Positions 1 to 9,233 are shown, counted from the stretch's first letter. The stretch: 64,000 nt of DNA from Citrobacter sp. FP75 (GCF_018342065.1 NZ_JAFDOE010000003.1:186001-250000); one strand, 5' to 3'. Program-made: numbers and translations. Notes: generated from the sequence alone by a model not told the origin.

Positions 1-17
1 TGTAGTCTCCCTGTGTT

Positions 18-50
18 GCCCGGTGGTGTTGACGCTTACCGGGCGCCTAC
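18..50. repeat. REP-like palindrome
   Basis: Arms GCCCGGT (18-24) and ACCGGGC (38-44) flank a loop with the GACGCTT typical of enterobacterial REP units, followed by GCCTAC. It is intergenic, upstream of ucpA. A related unit lies between cysA and cysM. REP units are known mRNA-stabilising or gyrase-binding elements; no role can be assigned here. Confidence 0.7.
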
Positions 51-78
51 AGGAGCCACAACTGACATAAAAGATATC

Positions 79-103
79 TCCCCGCATCGCCGGGGATTTT
101 TTT
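79..103 (+). terminator. Rho-independent terminator before ucpA
   Basis: TCCCCG (79-84) pairs with CGGGGA (91-96), followed by seven T. It would end a plus-strand transcript entering from the left of the window. The gene it serves is outside the window. Confidence 0.75.
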
Positions 104-212
104 ACCTGAGATTAAACTGATTTAGTGAGCTATTCCTCAGTACAAATTTGTTAATGCTGTATCTTTTGCGTGAATGAAGCGGAGGCTTCATATTCAAAAG
201 GAGAATATTGAA

Positions 213-1004
213 ATGGGAAAACTCACGGGCAAAACAGCATTGATTACGGGCGCATCGCAGGGCATTGGCGAAGGGATCGCCAGAACGTTTGCCCGCCACG
301 GCGCGAACTTAATCCTGCTGGATATCTCCGATGAGATTGAAAAACTGGCGGATGAACTGGCTGGACGCGGTCACCGCTGTACAGCGGTTCATGCGGACGT
401 CAGAGATTTTGCTTCTGTCACCGCGGCGGTGAAACGCGCGAAGAAGATTGAAGGCAAAATCGATATTCTGGTCAACAATGCGGGCGTGTGCCGTCTCGGC
501 AGCTTCCTTGAAATGAGTGATGAAGATCGTGACTTCCATATTGATATCAACATTAAAGGCGTCTGGAACGTGACGAAAGCCGTTCTGCCGGAGATGATTG
601 ATCGCAAGGACGGGCGCATCGTGATGATGTCATCCGTAACGGGCGATATGGTGGCCGATCCGGGCGAAACAGCCTATGCGCTGTCGAAAGCCGCAATTAT
701 CGGTTTAACCAAATCGCTGGCGGTGGAATACGCGCAGTCCGGCATCCGCGTCAATGCCATTTGTCCCGGCTACGTCCGTACACCAATGGCGGAAAACATT
801 GCGCGTCAGTCTAATCCGGACGATCCTGAATCGGTGTTAACTGAAATGGCAAAAGCCATTCCGCTGCGTCGTTTGGCGTGTCCGCTTGAAGTCGGTGAAC
901 TGGCGGCGTTCCTGGCATCAGATGAATCTAGCTATTTAACTGGCACGCAAAACGTGATTGATGGCGGCAGTACCCTGCCAGAAAGCGTGAGCGTCGGCGT
1001 CTGA
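213..1004 (+). CDS. ucpA: Short-chain dehydrogenase/reductase UcpA
   Basis: A 263-residue SDR-family oxidoreductase, nearly identical to E. coli UcpA as I recall it. The N-terminal NAD(P)-binding motif TGASQGIG is at residues 12-19, NNAG is at 88-91, and the catalytic Ser140/141, Tyr155 and Lys159 (YALSK) are present. The substrate is not established; the protein is cytosolic. I chose the ATG at 213 because AAGGAG lies at 198-203 and it gives the family N-terminus MGKLTGKTALITG; an in-frame ATG at 174 would add 13 residues. The gene lies upstream of cysP in the same direction, separated by a weak hairpin, an arrangement conserved in enterobacteria. Confidence 0.95.
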   Translation: MGKLTGKTALITGASQGIGEGIARTFARHGANLILLDISDEIEKLADELAGRGHRCTAVHADVRDFASVTAAVKRAKKIEGKIDILVNNAGVCRLGSFLEMSDEDRDFHIDINIKGVWNVTKAVLPEMIDRKDGRIVMMSSVTGDMVADPGETAYALSKAAIIGLTKSLAVEYAQSGIRVNAICPGYVRTPMAENIARQSNPDDPESVLTEMAKAIPLRRLACPLEVGELAAFLASDESSYLTGTQNVIDGGSTLPESVSVGV

Positions 1005-1017
1005 TTGATGCCTGTCT

Positions 1018-1058
1018 CCTCCTCACCCTGTGTGGGGAGGGATTCTCTTATTCTCTTT
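1018..1058 (+). terminator. Possible terminator after ucpA
   Basis: CCTCCTCAC (1018-1026) pairs with GTGGGGAGG (1032-1040) with one G-T wobble, around a 5-nt loop. The following stretch is pyrimidine-rich but not a clean T run, so termination may be partial. Confidence 0.45.
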
Positions 1059-1076
1059 TCAACTTTCAAATCATCA

Positions 1077-1161
1077 AACGGTATATAAAACCGTTACTCC
1101 TTTTACTCCCGTTATAAATATGATGACCATAAGAAAGTCATTAAATTTATAAGGGTGCGCA
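1077..1161 (+). promoter_or_regulatory. cysP promoter and CysB-control region
   Basis: The region holds a -10-like TATGAT at 1119-1124 and an AT-rich upstream stretch (ATATAAAACCGTTACTCC). It resembles the E. coli cysP promoter, where CysB with N-acetylserine activates. The individual CysB site is an inference from that resemblance. The ribosome site AAGGGTG precedes the cysP ATG. Confidence 0.6.
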
Positions 1162-2175
1162 ATGGCCGTTAACTTACTGAAAAAAAGAACCCTGACGCTG
1201 GCGGCGCTGCTGCTGGTTGGTCAGGCGCAGGCAACGGAACTGCTGAACAGCTCCTATGATGTGTCTCGCGAACTGTTTGCCGCCCTTAACCCGTCGTTTG
1301 AACAGCAATGGGCGCAGGATAACGGCGGTGACAAGCTGACGATTAAACAATCTCATGCCGGGTCATCGAAACAGGCGCTGGCGATTCTGCAAGGGCTGAA
1401 AGCCGACGTCGTGACCTATAACCAGGTCACCGATGTGCAGATCCTGCATGACAAAGGCAAACTGATCCCCGCCGACTGGCAAAGCCGCCTGCCGAATAAC
1501 AGCTCGCCGTTCTATTCCACAATGGGGTTCCTGGTGCGTAAGGGGAACCCGAAAAACATTCATGACTGGAATGACCTCGTGCGTTCTGATGTGAAACTGA
1601 TTTTCCCGAACCCGAAAACCTCCGGCAATGCGCGCTATACCTATCTGGCGGCGTGGGGTGCTGCGGATAAAGCTGACGGTGGCGATAAAGCCAAAACCGA
1701 ACAGTTCATGACCCAGTTCCTGAAAAACGTCGAAGTGTTTGATACCGGCGGTCGTGGTGCCACCACCACTTTTGCAGAGCGCGGTCTGGGCGATGTGCTG
1801 ATCAGCTTCGAATCAGAAGTGAACAACATTCGTAAACAGTATGAAGCGCAGGGTTTTGAAGTGGTTATCCCAAAAACCAATATCCTCGCCGAGTTCCCGG
1901 TGGCATGGGTAGATAAAAACGTGCAGGCCAACGGTACCGAGAAAGCCGCGAAAGCGTACCTGAACTGGCTGTACAGTCCGCAGGCGCAGACCATCATCAC
2001 GGATTACTACTACCGCGTGAATAACCCGCAGGTGATGGACAAGCTGAAAGATAAATTCCCGCAGACTGAGTTGTTCCGCGTGGAAGAAAAGTTTGGCGCG
2101 TGGCCTGACGTGATGAAAACGCATTTTGTCAGCGGCGGTGAGCTGGACAAACTGTTGGCGGCGGGGCGTAAGTAA
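1162..2175 (+). CDS. cysP: Thiosulfate/sulfate-binding periplasmic protein CysP
   Basis: A 337-residue solute-binding protein of the CysP/Sbp family. It begins with a Sec signal peptide (KK at 7-8, hydrophobic core, likely cut after QAQA at residue 24). In the periplasm it captures thiosulfate (and sulfate) and delivers it to the CysU-CysW-CysA ABC importer, the entry step of cysteine biosynthesis. The internal motif [13 protein letters not shown] is typical of sulfate-binding proteins. It is first in the operon, behind a CysB-type promoter; cysU starts on the next base after its stop codon, so the genes are cotranscribed. Confidence 0.97.
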   Translation: MAVNLLKKRTLTLAALLLVGQAQATELLNSSYDVSRELFAALNPSFEQQWAQDNGGDKLTIKQSHAGSSKQALAILQGLKADVVTYNQVTDVQILHDKGKLIPADWQSRLPNNSSPFYSTMGFLVRKGNPKNIHDWNDLVRSDVKLIFPNPKTSGNARYTYLAAWGAADKADGGDKAKTEQFMTQFLKNVEVFDTGGRGATTTFAERGLGDVLISFESEVNNIRKQYEAQGFEVVIPKTNILAEFPVAWVDKNVQANGTEKAAKAYLNWLYSPQAQTIITDYYYRVNNPQVMDKLKDKFPQTELFRVEEKFGAWPDVMKTHFVSGGELDKLLAAGRK

Positions 2176-3009
2176 ATGTTTGCTGTTTCCTCCCGACGCG
2201 TGCTGCCCGGTTTTACCTTGAGCCTGGGCACTAGCTTACTGTTTGTTTGCCTGATATTGCTGCTGCCGCTCAGTGCGCTGGTGATGCAACTGGCGCAAAT
2301 GAGCTGGGCACAATACTGGGAAGTGATCACCAACCCGCAGGTGGTGGCAGCCTATAAGGTGACGCTGCTGTCCGCGTTTGTGGCATCGATTTTTAACGGC
2401 GTGTTTGGCCTGCTGATGGCGTGGATCTTAACCCGCTATCGCTTTCCGGGCCGCACGCTGCTGGATGCGTTAATGGACCTGCCGTTTGCGCTGCCTACGG
2501 CGGTAGCAGGTCTGACGCTGGCATCACTGTTTTCGGTGAACGGTTTTTACGGCGAGTGGCTGGCGAAGCTTGATATTAAGGTGACCTACACCTGGCTTGG
2601 TATTGCGGTAGCCATGGCGTTCACCAGCATTCCGTTCGTGGTGCGCACCGTACAGCCGGTGCTGGAAGAGTTAGGCCCGGAGTATGAAGAAGCCGCAGAA
2701 ACGTTGGGCGCCACGCGGTTGCAGAGCTTTCGTAAAGTGGTGCTGCCGGAATTATCCCCGGCGCTGGTCGCGGGTATCGCGCTGTCCTTCACCCGCAGTC
2801 TGGGGGAGTTTGGCGCCGTTATTTTTATTGCCGGGAACATCGCGTGGAAAACGGAAGTCACCTCGCTGATGATTTTTGTCCGCCTGCAGGAGTTTGACTA
2901 CCCGGCTGCCAGCGCGATTGCCTCTGTGATCCTCGGGGCATCGCTGTTGCTGCTGTTTTCGATTAACACCCTGCAAAGTCGCTTTGGTCGACGCGTGGTA
3001 GGTCACTGA
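2176..3009 (+). CDS. cysU: Sulfate/thiosulfate ABC permease subunit CysU (CysT)
   Basis: A 277-residue inner-membrane permease with about six transmembrane helices. The cytoplasmic EAA loop (EEAAETLGATRLQSFRKVVLPELSPAL, near residues 170-196) contacts the CysA ATPase. It forms the translocation channel together with CysW. The ATG directly follows the cysP stop, and the last base of its own stop is the first base of cysW, indicating translational coupling. Regulation is from the cysP promoter. Length and sequence match the E. coli protein closely. Confidence 0.97.
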   Translation: MFAVSSRRVLPGFTLSLGTSLLFVCLILLLPLSALVMQLAQMSWAQYWEVITNPQVVAAYKVTLLSAFVASIFNGVFGLLMAWILTRYRFPGRTLLDALMDLPFALPTAVAGLTLASLFSVNGFYGEWLAKLDIKVTYTWLGIAVAMAFTSIPFVVRTVQPVLEELGPEYEEAAETLGATRLQSFRKVVLPELSPALVAGIALSFTRSLGEFGAVIFIAGNIAWKTEVTSLMIFVRLQEFDYPAASAIASVILGASLLLLFSINTLQSRFGRRVVGH

Positions 3010-3884
3010 TGGCAGAGATTACTCAATTGAAACGCTATGGCGCGCCCCGCATTAACTGGGGGAAATGGTTTCTGATTGGCACGGGTATGCTGGTATCCGC
3101 GTTTATTTTGCTGGTGCCGATGATTTACATCTTCGTGCAGGCGTTCAGCAAGGGATTAATGCCGGTACTACAGAATCTGGCCGACCCGGACATGCTGCAC
3201 GCCATTTGGCTAACGGTGCTAATTGCGCTGATTGCTGTACCGGTGAACCTGGTGTTTGGCGTGCTGCTGGCGTGGCTGGTGACGCGCTTTAACTTCCCGG
3301 GTCGCCAGCTGTTGCTGACGTTGCTGGATATCCCGTTTGCCGTGTCGCCGGTGGTCGCTGGTCTGGTGTATCTGCTGTTTTACGGCTCCAACGGTCCGCT
3401 CGGTGGCTGGCTGGATGAGCACAACCTGCAGATTATGTTCGCCTGGCCGGGAATGGTGCTGGTCACGGTTTTCGTCACCTGTCCGTTTGTAGTGCGTGAG
3501 CTGGTGCCGGTGATGCTAAGCCAGGGCAGCAATGAAGACGAAGCGGCTGTTTTGCTTGGCGCATCCGGCTGGCAAATGTTCCGTCGCGTGACGTTGCCGA
3601 ATATTCGCTGGGCGCTGCTGTACGGCGTGGTGCTGACCAACGCCCGCGCGATTGGTGAGTTCGGTGCGGTGTCGGTGGTGTCCGGCTCGATTCGCGGCGA
3701 AACCCTGTCGCTGCCACTACAGATTGAACTACTGGAGCAGGACTACAACACCGTCGGCTCCTTTACCGCTGCGGCGTTATTAACGCTGATGGCGATTGTT
3801 ACCCTGTTTTTAAAGAGCATGTTGCAATGGCGTCTGGAAAACCAGGAAAAACGCGCGCAGCAGGAGGAAAATCATGAGCATTGA
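3009..3884 (+). CDS. cysW: Sulfate/thiosulfate ABC permease subunit CysW
   Basis: A 291-residue inner-membrane protein, the second half of the sulfate/thiosulfate channel. It has about six transmembrane helices and an EAA-type loop ([24 protein letters not shown]) for docking to CysA. The start overlaps the cysU stop by one base, and the 3' end overlaps cysA by 11 bases. The C-terminal tail after the last helix is charged and cytoplasmic. Confidence 0.97.
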   Translation: MAEITQLKRYGAPRINWGKWFLIGTGMLVSAFILLVPMIYIFVQAFSKGLMPVLQNLADPDMLHAIWLTVLIALIAVPVNLVFGVLLAWLVTRFNFPGRQLLLTLLDIPFAVSPVVAGLVYLLFYGSNGPLGGWLDEHNLQIMFAWPGMVLVTVFVTCPFVVRELVPVMLSQGSNEDEAAVLLGASGWQMFRRVTLPNIRWALLYGVVLTNARAIGEFGAVSVVSGSIRGETLSLPLQIELLEQDYNTVGSFTAAALLTLMAIVTLFLKSMLQWRLENQEKRAQQEENHEH

Positions 3885-4971
3885 GATTGCCAATATTAAG
3901 AAGTCTTTTGGTCGCACCCAGGTGCTGAACGATATCTCGCTGGATATTCCTTCAGGTCAGATGGTCGCACTGTTGGGGCCGTCCGGCTCGGGTAAAACCA
4001 CACTGCTGCGCATTATTGCCGGGCTGGAGCATCAGTCCAGCGGGCATATTCGTTTTCACGGTACGGACGTCAGCCGCTTGCACGCCCGTGACCGCAAGGT
4101 GGGGTTCGTATTTCAGCATTACGCGCTGTTCCGGCATATGACCGTATTCGACAACATCGCCTTTGGCCTGACGGTCCTGCCGCGCCGCGAGCGTCCAAAT
4201 GCCGCCGCCATCAAAGCAAAAGTGACCAAGCTTTTGGAAATGGTGCAGTTGGCTCATCTGGCGGATCGCTTCCCGGCACAGCTTTCCGGCGGGCAAAAGC
4301 AGCGTGTGGCACTGGCGCGCGCATTGGCGGTGGAGCCGCAGATCCTGCTGCTCGACGAGCCGTTTGGCGCGCTTGATGCCCAGGTGCGTAAAGAACTGCG
4401 TCGCTGGTTGCGCCAACTGCACGAAGAGCTGAAATTCACCAGCGTGTTTGTCACCCACGATCAGGAAGAAGCGACGGAAGTTGCAGACCGCGTGGTGGTG
4501 ATGAGCCAGGGTCGTATCGAGCAGGCCGATGCGCCGGATCAGGTATGGCGCGAACCGGCCACCCGCTTTGTGCTGGAGTTTATGGGCGAAGTTAACCGCC
4601 TGCAGGGCACGGTTCGCGGCGGTCAATTCCACGTTGGCGCACATCGCTGGCCGCTGGGGTATACGCCTGCGTATCAGGGGCCGGTCGATCTGTTCCTGCG
4701 CCCGTGGGAAGTGGACGTCAGCCGCCGTACCAGTCTCGATTCACCGCTGCCGGTTCAGGTGCTGGAAGCCAGCCCGAAAGGTCACTACACCCAATTAGTT
4801 GTGCAGCCGCTGGGGTGGTATAACGAGCCGCTGACGGTGGTAATGCAGGGTGATAACCCTCCAGGCCGCGGTGAACGCCTGTTTGTTGGGCTGCAAAATG
4901 CACGTTTGTACAATGGCGAACAGCGCATTGAAACGCGCGAAGCGGAGCTTGCTCTGGCACAATCCGCCTGA
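3874..4971 (+). CDS. cysA: Sulfate/thiosulfate import ATPase CysA
   Basis: A 365-residue ABC ATPase that powers sulfate/thiosulfate import at the inner membrane. Walker [10 protein letters not shown] is at residues 35-43, the signature LSGGQ at 137-141, Walker B ILLLDEP at 157-163, and the switch His195 is in FVTHDQ. The region after about residue 240 is the TOBE-like regulatory domain of this subfamily. The start overlaps cysW and is preceded by GCAGGAGG. A REP-like hairpin with six T follows and separates it from cysM. Confidence 0.97.
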   Translation: MSIEIANIKKSFGRTQVLNDISLDIPSGQMVALLGPSGSGKTTLLRIIAGLEHQSSGHIRFHGTDVSRLHARDRKVGFVFQHYALFRHMTVFDNIAFGLTVLPRRERPNAAAIKAKVTKLLEMVQLAHLADRFPAQLSGGQKQRVALARALAVEPQILLLDEPFGALDAQVRKELRRWLRQLHEELKFTSVFVTHDQEEATEVADRVVVMSQGRIEQADAPDQVWREPATRFVLEFMGEVNRLQGTVRGGQFHVGAHRWPLGYTPAYQGPVDLFLRPWEVDVSRRTSLDSPLPVQVLEASPKGHYTQLVVQPLGWYNEPLTVVMQGDNPPGRGERLFVGLQNARLYNGEQRIETREAELALAQSA

Positions 4972-4993
4972 TAGGTTAATTCGTATGTTTATC

Positions 4994-5025
4994 GCCCGGT
5001 GGCGCGACGCTTACCGGGCTTTTTT
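4994..5025 (+). terminator. REP-derived terminator between cysA and cysM
   Basis: GCCCGGT (4994-5000) and ACCGGGC (5013-5019) enclose the REP-type loop GGCGCGACGCTT and are followed directly by six T. A REP unit here has the form of an intrinsic terminator, so cysM may get reduced read-through from cysPUWA. Confidence 0.65.
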
Positions 5026-5039
5026 ATTGGACAGGGTTC

Positions 5040-5951
5040 GTGAACACATTAGAACAAACAATAGGCAATACGCCTCTGGTCAAACTGCAGCGGCTGACGC
5101 CGGATAACGGCAGTGAAATTTGGGTCAAACTGGAAGGGAATAATCCTGCGGGTTCGGTGAAAGACCGCGCCGCGCTGTCGATGATTGTCGAAGCGGAAAA
5201 GCGTGGAGAAATTAAGCCCGGTGATGTGCTGATTGAGGCGACCAGCGGCAACACCGGGATTGCGCTGGCGATGATTGCCGCGCTGAAAGGTTATCGAATG
5301 AAGCTGTTAATGCCGGACAATATGAGCCAGGAACGCCGTGCCGCGATGCGTGCTTACGGCGCCGAACTGATTCTGGTCAGCAAAGAGCAGGGCATGGAAG
5401 GGGCGCGCGATTTAGCCCTTGAGATGGCTCAGCGCGGTGAGGGTACTCTGCTCGATCAGTTTAACAATCCTGATAACCCGTATGCGCATTACACTACCAC
5501 CGGTCCCGAAATCTGGCAGCAGACGTCAGGACGTATCACCCATTTTGTCTCCAGTATGGGGACCACTGGCACCATTACCGGCGTGTCGCGTTTTCTGCGC
5601 GAGCAGGAAAAACCGGTGACAATCGTGGGCCTGCAGCCGGAAGAGGGCAGCAGTATTCCGGGCATTCGCCGCTGGCCTGCAGAGTATATGCCGGGGATTT
5701 TTAACGCTTCGCTGGTCGATAAAGTGCTGGATATTCATCAGGATGACGCCGAGAAAACAATGCGTGAGCTGGCGGTTCGCGAGGGTATTTTTTGCGGCGT
5801 GAGTTCTGGTGGCGCGGTGGCGGGGGCCATTCGGATTGCTGAACAAACCCCGGGTTCAGTGGTGGTGGCGATCATCTGCGATCGCGGCGATCGCTATCTC
5901 TCAACGGGTGTCTTTGGCGAAGAGCACTTCAACCAGGGATTAGGGATTTAA
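5040..5951 (+). CDS. cysM: Cysteine synthase B, O-acetylserine sulfhydrylase
   Basis: A 303-residue PLP-dependent beta-replacement enzyme. It makes cysteine from O-acetylserine and sulfide and, as the CysM isozyme, can use thiosulfate to give S-sulfocysteine. The PLP lysine is Lys41 (NPAGSVKDR) and the phosphate-binding loop is TSGNTG. I read a GTG start at 5040, matching the family N-terminus (NTLEQTIGNTPLVKLQ). It sits beside the thiosulfate importer, which fits thiosulfate use. It is a paralogue of cysK in this window. Confidence 0.96.
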   Translation: MNTLEQTIGNTPLVKLQRLTPDNGSEIWVKLEGNNPAGSVKDRAALSMIVEAEKRGEIKPGDVLIEATSGNTGIALAMIAALKGYRMKLLMPDNMSQERRAAMRAYGAELILVSKEQGMEGARDLALEMAQRGEGTLLDQFNNPDNPYAHYTTTGPEIWQQTSGRITHFVSSMGTTGTITGVSRFLREQEKPVTIVGLQPEEGSSIPGIRRWPAEYMPGIFNASLVDKVLDIHQDDAEKTMRELAVREGIFCGVSSGGAVAGAIRIAEQTPGSVVVAIICDRGDRYLSTGVFGEEHFNQGLGI

Positions 5952-5964
5952 GCCGCTCCCGATT

Positions 5965-6004
5965 CAGAGATGCCTGAGAAGCGTCGCGCCATCAGGCATC
6001 TCTG
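5965..6004. repeat. REP-like perfect hairpin after cysM
   Basis: Arms CAGAGATGCCTGA (5965-5977) and TCAGGCATCTCTG (5992-6004) are perfectly complementary around a loop containing GCGTCGCGCC, the REP core. It lies between the convergent genes cysM and yfeJ and may protect or end both transcripts. No T run follows on the plus strand. Confidence 0.7.
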
Positions 6005-6008
6005 CACA

Positions 6009-6725
6009 TTATCCGCCGTGTTTCTCGACCAGTTTATCCAGGAACTGCCACAGCTTCTCATTCATTTGCCGGTAATTCCATGTACGCATCTCTTCAACAG
6101 AACGAATAAAGCGCTTCCCTTTGGCTTCGGACAACTCTTGCTCAGAGTGCTGAATTAATCCTTCGACCGCTTCCGTGGTAAACTCCATATGGCACTGGAA
6201 ACCATAGATAAAATTACCGTACTGCACAATTTGTCGCGAGCAGCCCTCGCTTACGGCAAGAATTGCCGCCTGATCGGTTAACCCCGGCATATCGTTATGC
6301 CAGTGCCCGACCACCAGCGGCGAACCAAAGTGGGCGATCAGCGGATGTGCTTTACCTGCTTCGGTTAGGCTGATGGGGTAGTGACCAATCTCTTTTTCCG
6401 GGCTTTGGCACACCTTCGCACCCAGCGCCTCGCCAATCAACTGTGAACCTAGGCAGATACCGACGACAATTTTACGTGCCGCAATTGCCTGGTTGATCAG
6501 ATGTTGCTCGGCCTGAGAGTCAAAGTATGGGCACTCTGCCTGCGTGGTTCGTGGTGACTGTGGGCCACCAAACACCACCAGCATATCGAAGCCGTCGGCG
6601 CTGGCGGGAACGGACTCTCCGGCGTAGACGCGCGACCAACTTATGGCGTAACCGCGTTCTTCGGCCCATGGCAGGTATGCGCCAGCAGATTCAAATGACT
6701 CATGAATTACAAAGTGAACTCGCAC
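6009..6725 (-). CDS. yfeJ: Class I glutamine amidotransferase, YfeJ-type
   Basis: A 238-residue GATase1 domain protein like Salmonella YfeJ. The catalytic triad is visible: Cys91 (GICLGSQ), His179 and Glu181 (FQCHMEF). There is no synthetase domain, so it hydrolyses glutamine for an unknown partner or acts as a stand-alone gamma-glutamyl hydrolase; the substrate is unknown. The start is GTG at 6725, with AGGAGAG five bases before it. It follows ptsJ by 13 bases on the same strand, so the two are probably one operon opposite pdxK. That hints at, but does not prove, a role near vitamin B6 metabolism. Confidence 0.85.
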   Translation of the reverse strand: MRVHFVIHESFESAGAYLPWAEERGYAISWSRVYAGESVPASADGFDMLVVFGGPQSPRTTQAECPYFDSQAEQHLINQAIAARKIVVGICLGSQLIGEALGAKVCQSPEKEIGHYPISLTEAGKAHPLIAHFGSPLVVGHWHNDMPGLTDQAAILAVSEGCSRQIVQYGNFIYGFQCHMEFTTEAVEGLIQHSEQELSEAKGKRFIRSVEEMRTWNYRQMNEKLWQFLDKLVEKHGG

Positions 6726-6738
6726 GTTTTCTCTCCTG

Positions 6739-8031
6739 TTAGCGCTTGAGCGCCTGATGAATATCAGCCGCCAGCCTGGTAATGTCGTTGTCTTCTAACA
6801 TTGACAGCGTAATGCGCAGGCCGTGTGACGGCGCATCGATGCCAAATACTTCGCCTTCACGTACCAGCCAGCCGGCCTTCGCCAGCGCAAAAGCGAGTGA
6901 CTGGCTGTGGGTTTCCAGCGGCAGCCACAGATTCAAACCATCGCCTGCGGCAAGCTTAATGTCGTGCTGTCGGAGGGCATCGGTCAGTTTTTGTTGCTGT
7001 TCGGCGTAAAACTGCTGAGTCTGCGCCAGCGTATATTGATAAGTCTCGTCACTCAGACAGGCGCAGGCCAAATCCTGCAGCAGATGGCTGACCCACTGAC
7101 TGCCGGAGTTGAGCCGCAGGCGCAGTCTTGCAGAGGTGTCTGGATCGCTGGCGACGATGGCAAGGCGCAGGTCCGGGCCTAATGTTTTCGACATCGAACG
7201 GACAATGGCCCAGTGCTTTGTTTGTGCAGCAATCACCGGATGCCACTGGGAAACAGACAGTAGCGCAAAGTGATCGTCGATAATCACCAGCGTTTGTGGG
7301 TAGCGGGCCAGGATTTCCTGCAACCGAGCGGCACGGGCAGCGCTCAGGCTACAGCCTGTTGGATTGTGTGCGCGTGGAGTGAGGATCACCGCCCGCGCCC
7401 CTTTCTGTAGGGCGAGTTCCAGCATGTCTGGTTGCATGCCTTCGCTGTCCACACTGACCGGGCTTGCCGAGAACCCGGCATAACGCAGCATATTGATGCT
7501 GCTTAAAAAACAGGGATCTTCAACGGCGACGCTATCGCCTGGCAGCAAATGGGCGCACAGTAGTCGTTCGATGGCATCAATGGCACCACTGGTAATATCA
7601 ATTTCACCTGCGCCGGGCAGGGCATCCTGCATCCATTGCGTCGCCCACGCTTTAAGTCCAGGGGAGACGGCGGCGTCGCCATACAGGCGCGGATTCTTAT
7701 TTATCTTCGCGAAATAACGGCTCAGATCGGGCAGTCGACGAGGCGCAGGGTTACCGCCGGAAAGGTCGGTAAGGGGGGTGTCCGGGCTACTGCCTTCGAG
7801 TGCTACAGGGGAAGATACGCCTTTGATAACCGTGCCGTTACGCCCCTGACTCAGCGCCAGTCCGGTGGTGACCAGTCGTTTATATGCCGCTGCGACAGTA
7901 TTGCGGTTAACGTTTAATGCCGTTGCCAGCTCCCTGACCGGCGGCAGCGTGTTTCCGGGTACGAGCGTGCCTGTAGCGACATGTTGACGAATACTGTCAA
8001 AAATTTCGTTAGCGGTTTTTCCGTCGATCAT
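6739..8031 (-). CDS. ptsJ: MocR-family PLP-dependent regulator PtsJ
   Basis: A 430-residue protein with an N-terminal GntR winged helix (about residues 1-70: PVRELATALNVNRNTVAAAYKRL) joined to a fold-type I aminotransferase-like domain. The PLP lysine is Lys282 (SMSKTLGP), with NPTG at 223-226. Salmonella PtsJ represses pdxK and senses PLP. The gene is divergent from pdxK with an 82-bp shared intergenic region containing TATGAC direct repeats. It is absent from E. coli K-12 as far as I recall. An aminotransferase activity cannot be excluded from sequence. Confidence 0.88.
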   Translation of the reverse strand: MIDGKTANEIFDSIRQHVATGTLVPGNTLPPVRELATALNVNRNTVAAAYKRLVTTGLALSQGRNGTVIKGVSSPVALEGSSPDTPLTDLSGGNPAPRRLPDLSRYFAKINKNPRLYGDAAVSPGLKAWATQWMQDALPGAGEIDITSGAIDAIERLLCAHLLPGDSVAVEDPCFLSSINMLRYAGFSASPVSVDSEGMQPDMLELALQKGARAVILTPRAHNPTGCSLSAARAARLQEILARYPQTLVIIDDHFALLSVSQWHPVIAAQTKHWAIVRSMSKTLGPDLRLAIVASDPDTSARLRLRLNSGSQWVSHLLQDLACACLSDETYQYTLAQTQQFYAEQQQKLTDALRQHDIKLAAGDGLNLWLPLETHSQSLAFALAKAGWLVREGEVFGIDAPSHGLRITLSMLEDNDITRLAADIHQALKR

Positions 8032-8113
8032 TATTGACCTATGACAAAATGAATTTTAGCATATGACGATAATAGTGAGGCATCAGCCCGCTGTCCAGCG
8101 AGAGGAGAGGTTT
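8032..8113. promoter_or_regulatory. ptsJ-pdxK divergent promoter region
   Basis: The 82-bp gap between the divergent start codons has TATGAC at 8040-8045 and again at 8062-8067, 22 bp apart (two helical turns). This is the direct-repeat layout expected for MocR regulators. GATAAT and TAAAAT stretches could be -10 elements. The repeats are seen; PtsJ binding is inferred. Confidence 0.5.
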
Positions 8114-8980
8114 ATGGAGCAGGAGAGTGAAATACAGTCAGTGCTCTTCGACGACAAACATCGGGCGTTGCAAACCGATATCGTCGCCGTCCAGTCACAG
8201 GTGGTATATGGCAGCGTAGGCAACAGCATTGCTGTGCCGGCCATTAAAGCACATGGGTTACGGGTCACGGCCGTACCGACGGTGCTGTTCAGTAACACCC
8301 CACATTATGAGACCTTTTACGGCGGGGTTATTCCAGGCGACTGGTTTAACGGTTTCCTCACTGCCTTGCATGAGCGCGATGCTTTACGTGAGCTAAAAGC
8401 GGTAACCACCGGCTATATGGGGAGCGCGGAGCAGATAGCGCTGCTCGCGCAGTGGCTGGAAATTGTTCGCGCCACGCATCCACAACTGTGCATTCTGGTC
8501 GATCCAGTGATTGGTGATACCGATAGCGGGATGTACGTGAAGGCTGAAATCCCGGAGGCGTACCGCAAGTCCCTGCTCCCGCTGGCGCAGGGATTGACGC
8601 CGAACGTGTTTGAGCTGCAAATGCTGAGCGGAAAACCGTGTCGCACGCTTGATGAGGCGATTCTGGCGGCAAAATCCCTGCTTACCGACACGCTGAAATG
8701 GGTGGTGATTACCAGCGCGCCGGGGGATGCCGAGGAGGTTATCAACGTGGCGGTAGTGACGGCACAGACGGTGGAAGTGTTAGCTCATCCGCGGGTGAAA
8801 ACGGATCTCAAGGGAACGGGCGATCTGTTTTGCGCCGAGCTGGTGAGCGGTATTGTGTCAGGGAAACCTCTCACCACCGCCACGCACGATGCCGCACAGC
8901 GCGTGCTGGAAGTGATGACGTGGACGCACCAGTGCGGTTGCGATGAATTAATTCTGCCACCGGCAGGGGAGGCGCGATGA
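8114..8980 (+). CDS. pdxK: Pyridoxal/pyridoxine kinase PdxK
   Basis: A 288-residue ribokinase-family kinase that phosphorylates pyridoxal, pyridoxine and pyridoxamine (and HMP) in the vitamin B6 salvage pathway. It has the substrate-side motif [18 protein letters not shown], and the C-terminal anion-hole motif KGTGDLF with the catalytic Asp. I chose the ATG at 8114 because GAGGAGAGG precedes it and the N-terminus matches Salmonella PdxK; an in-frame ATG at 8063 would add 17 residues. It is divergent from its probable repressor gene ptsJ. Its stop overlaps the start of the next small gene (ATGA). Confidence 0.95.
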   Translation: MEQESEIQSVLFDDKHRALQTDIVAVQSQVVYGSVGNSIAVPAIKAHGLRVTAVPTVLFSNTPHYETFYGGVIPGDWFNGFLTALHERDALRELKAVTTGYMGSAEQIALLAQWLEIVRATHPQLCILVDPVIGDTDSGMYVKAEIPEAYRKSLLPLAQGLTPNVFELQMLSGKPCRTLDEAILAAKSLLTDTLKWVVITSAPGDAEEVINVAVVTAQTVEVLAHPRVKTDLKGTGDLFCAELVSGIVSGKPLTTATHDAAQRVLEVMTWTHQCGCDELILPPAGEAR

Positions 8981-9216
8981 AGAGTTATCGGCTGGTGGTT
9001 CGCCAGCATGGAAGAATGGTAGGGCATTTTGATACCAGCGGTACTGAAGCGCTGGAGGATATCTGCGTGGCGCGCGCCATGTTTAGCATTGCCGGCGGGT
9101 ATGACTGTGAGCTGCTGGTGGCGGATTCAGAAAGACGGATGCTGGAAAGCGGGCCGGAAGGGATGAAAATCCTGATGCGCGAGGCGTGTTATCGTCCGGT
9201 GACCGCGCGCATTTAA
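8977..9216 (+). CDS. Small uncharacterised protein coupled to pdxK
   Basis: A 79-residue soluble protein with no signal peptide, membrane segment or motif that I recognise. Residues 1-20 (basic, beta-like) precede an acidic stretch around [15 protein letters not shown]. Two cysteines flank the middle and a third is near the end. It starts inside the pdxK stop codon (ATGA, 4-base overlap), so it is almost certainly translated after pdxK and shares its control. I recall a counterpart at the same place in Salmonella. Its end is followed by the convergent crr terminator. Function unknown. Confidence 0.75.
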   Translation: MKSYRLVVRQHGRMVGHFDTSGTEALEDICVARAMFSIAGGYDCELLVADSERRMLESGPEGMKILMREACYRPVTARI

Positions 9217-9233
9217 TGCCGGATGAAGTGTAT

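Noticed and set aside
3952-4644. 230-codon minus-strand frame opposite cysA
   Set aside because: Lies fully inside cysA, gives a low-complexity His/Gln-rich protein, and has no signals of its own.
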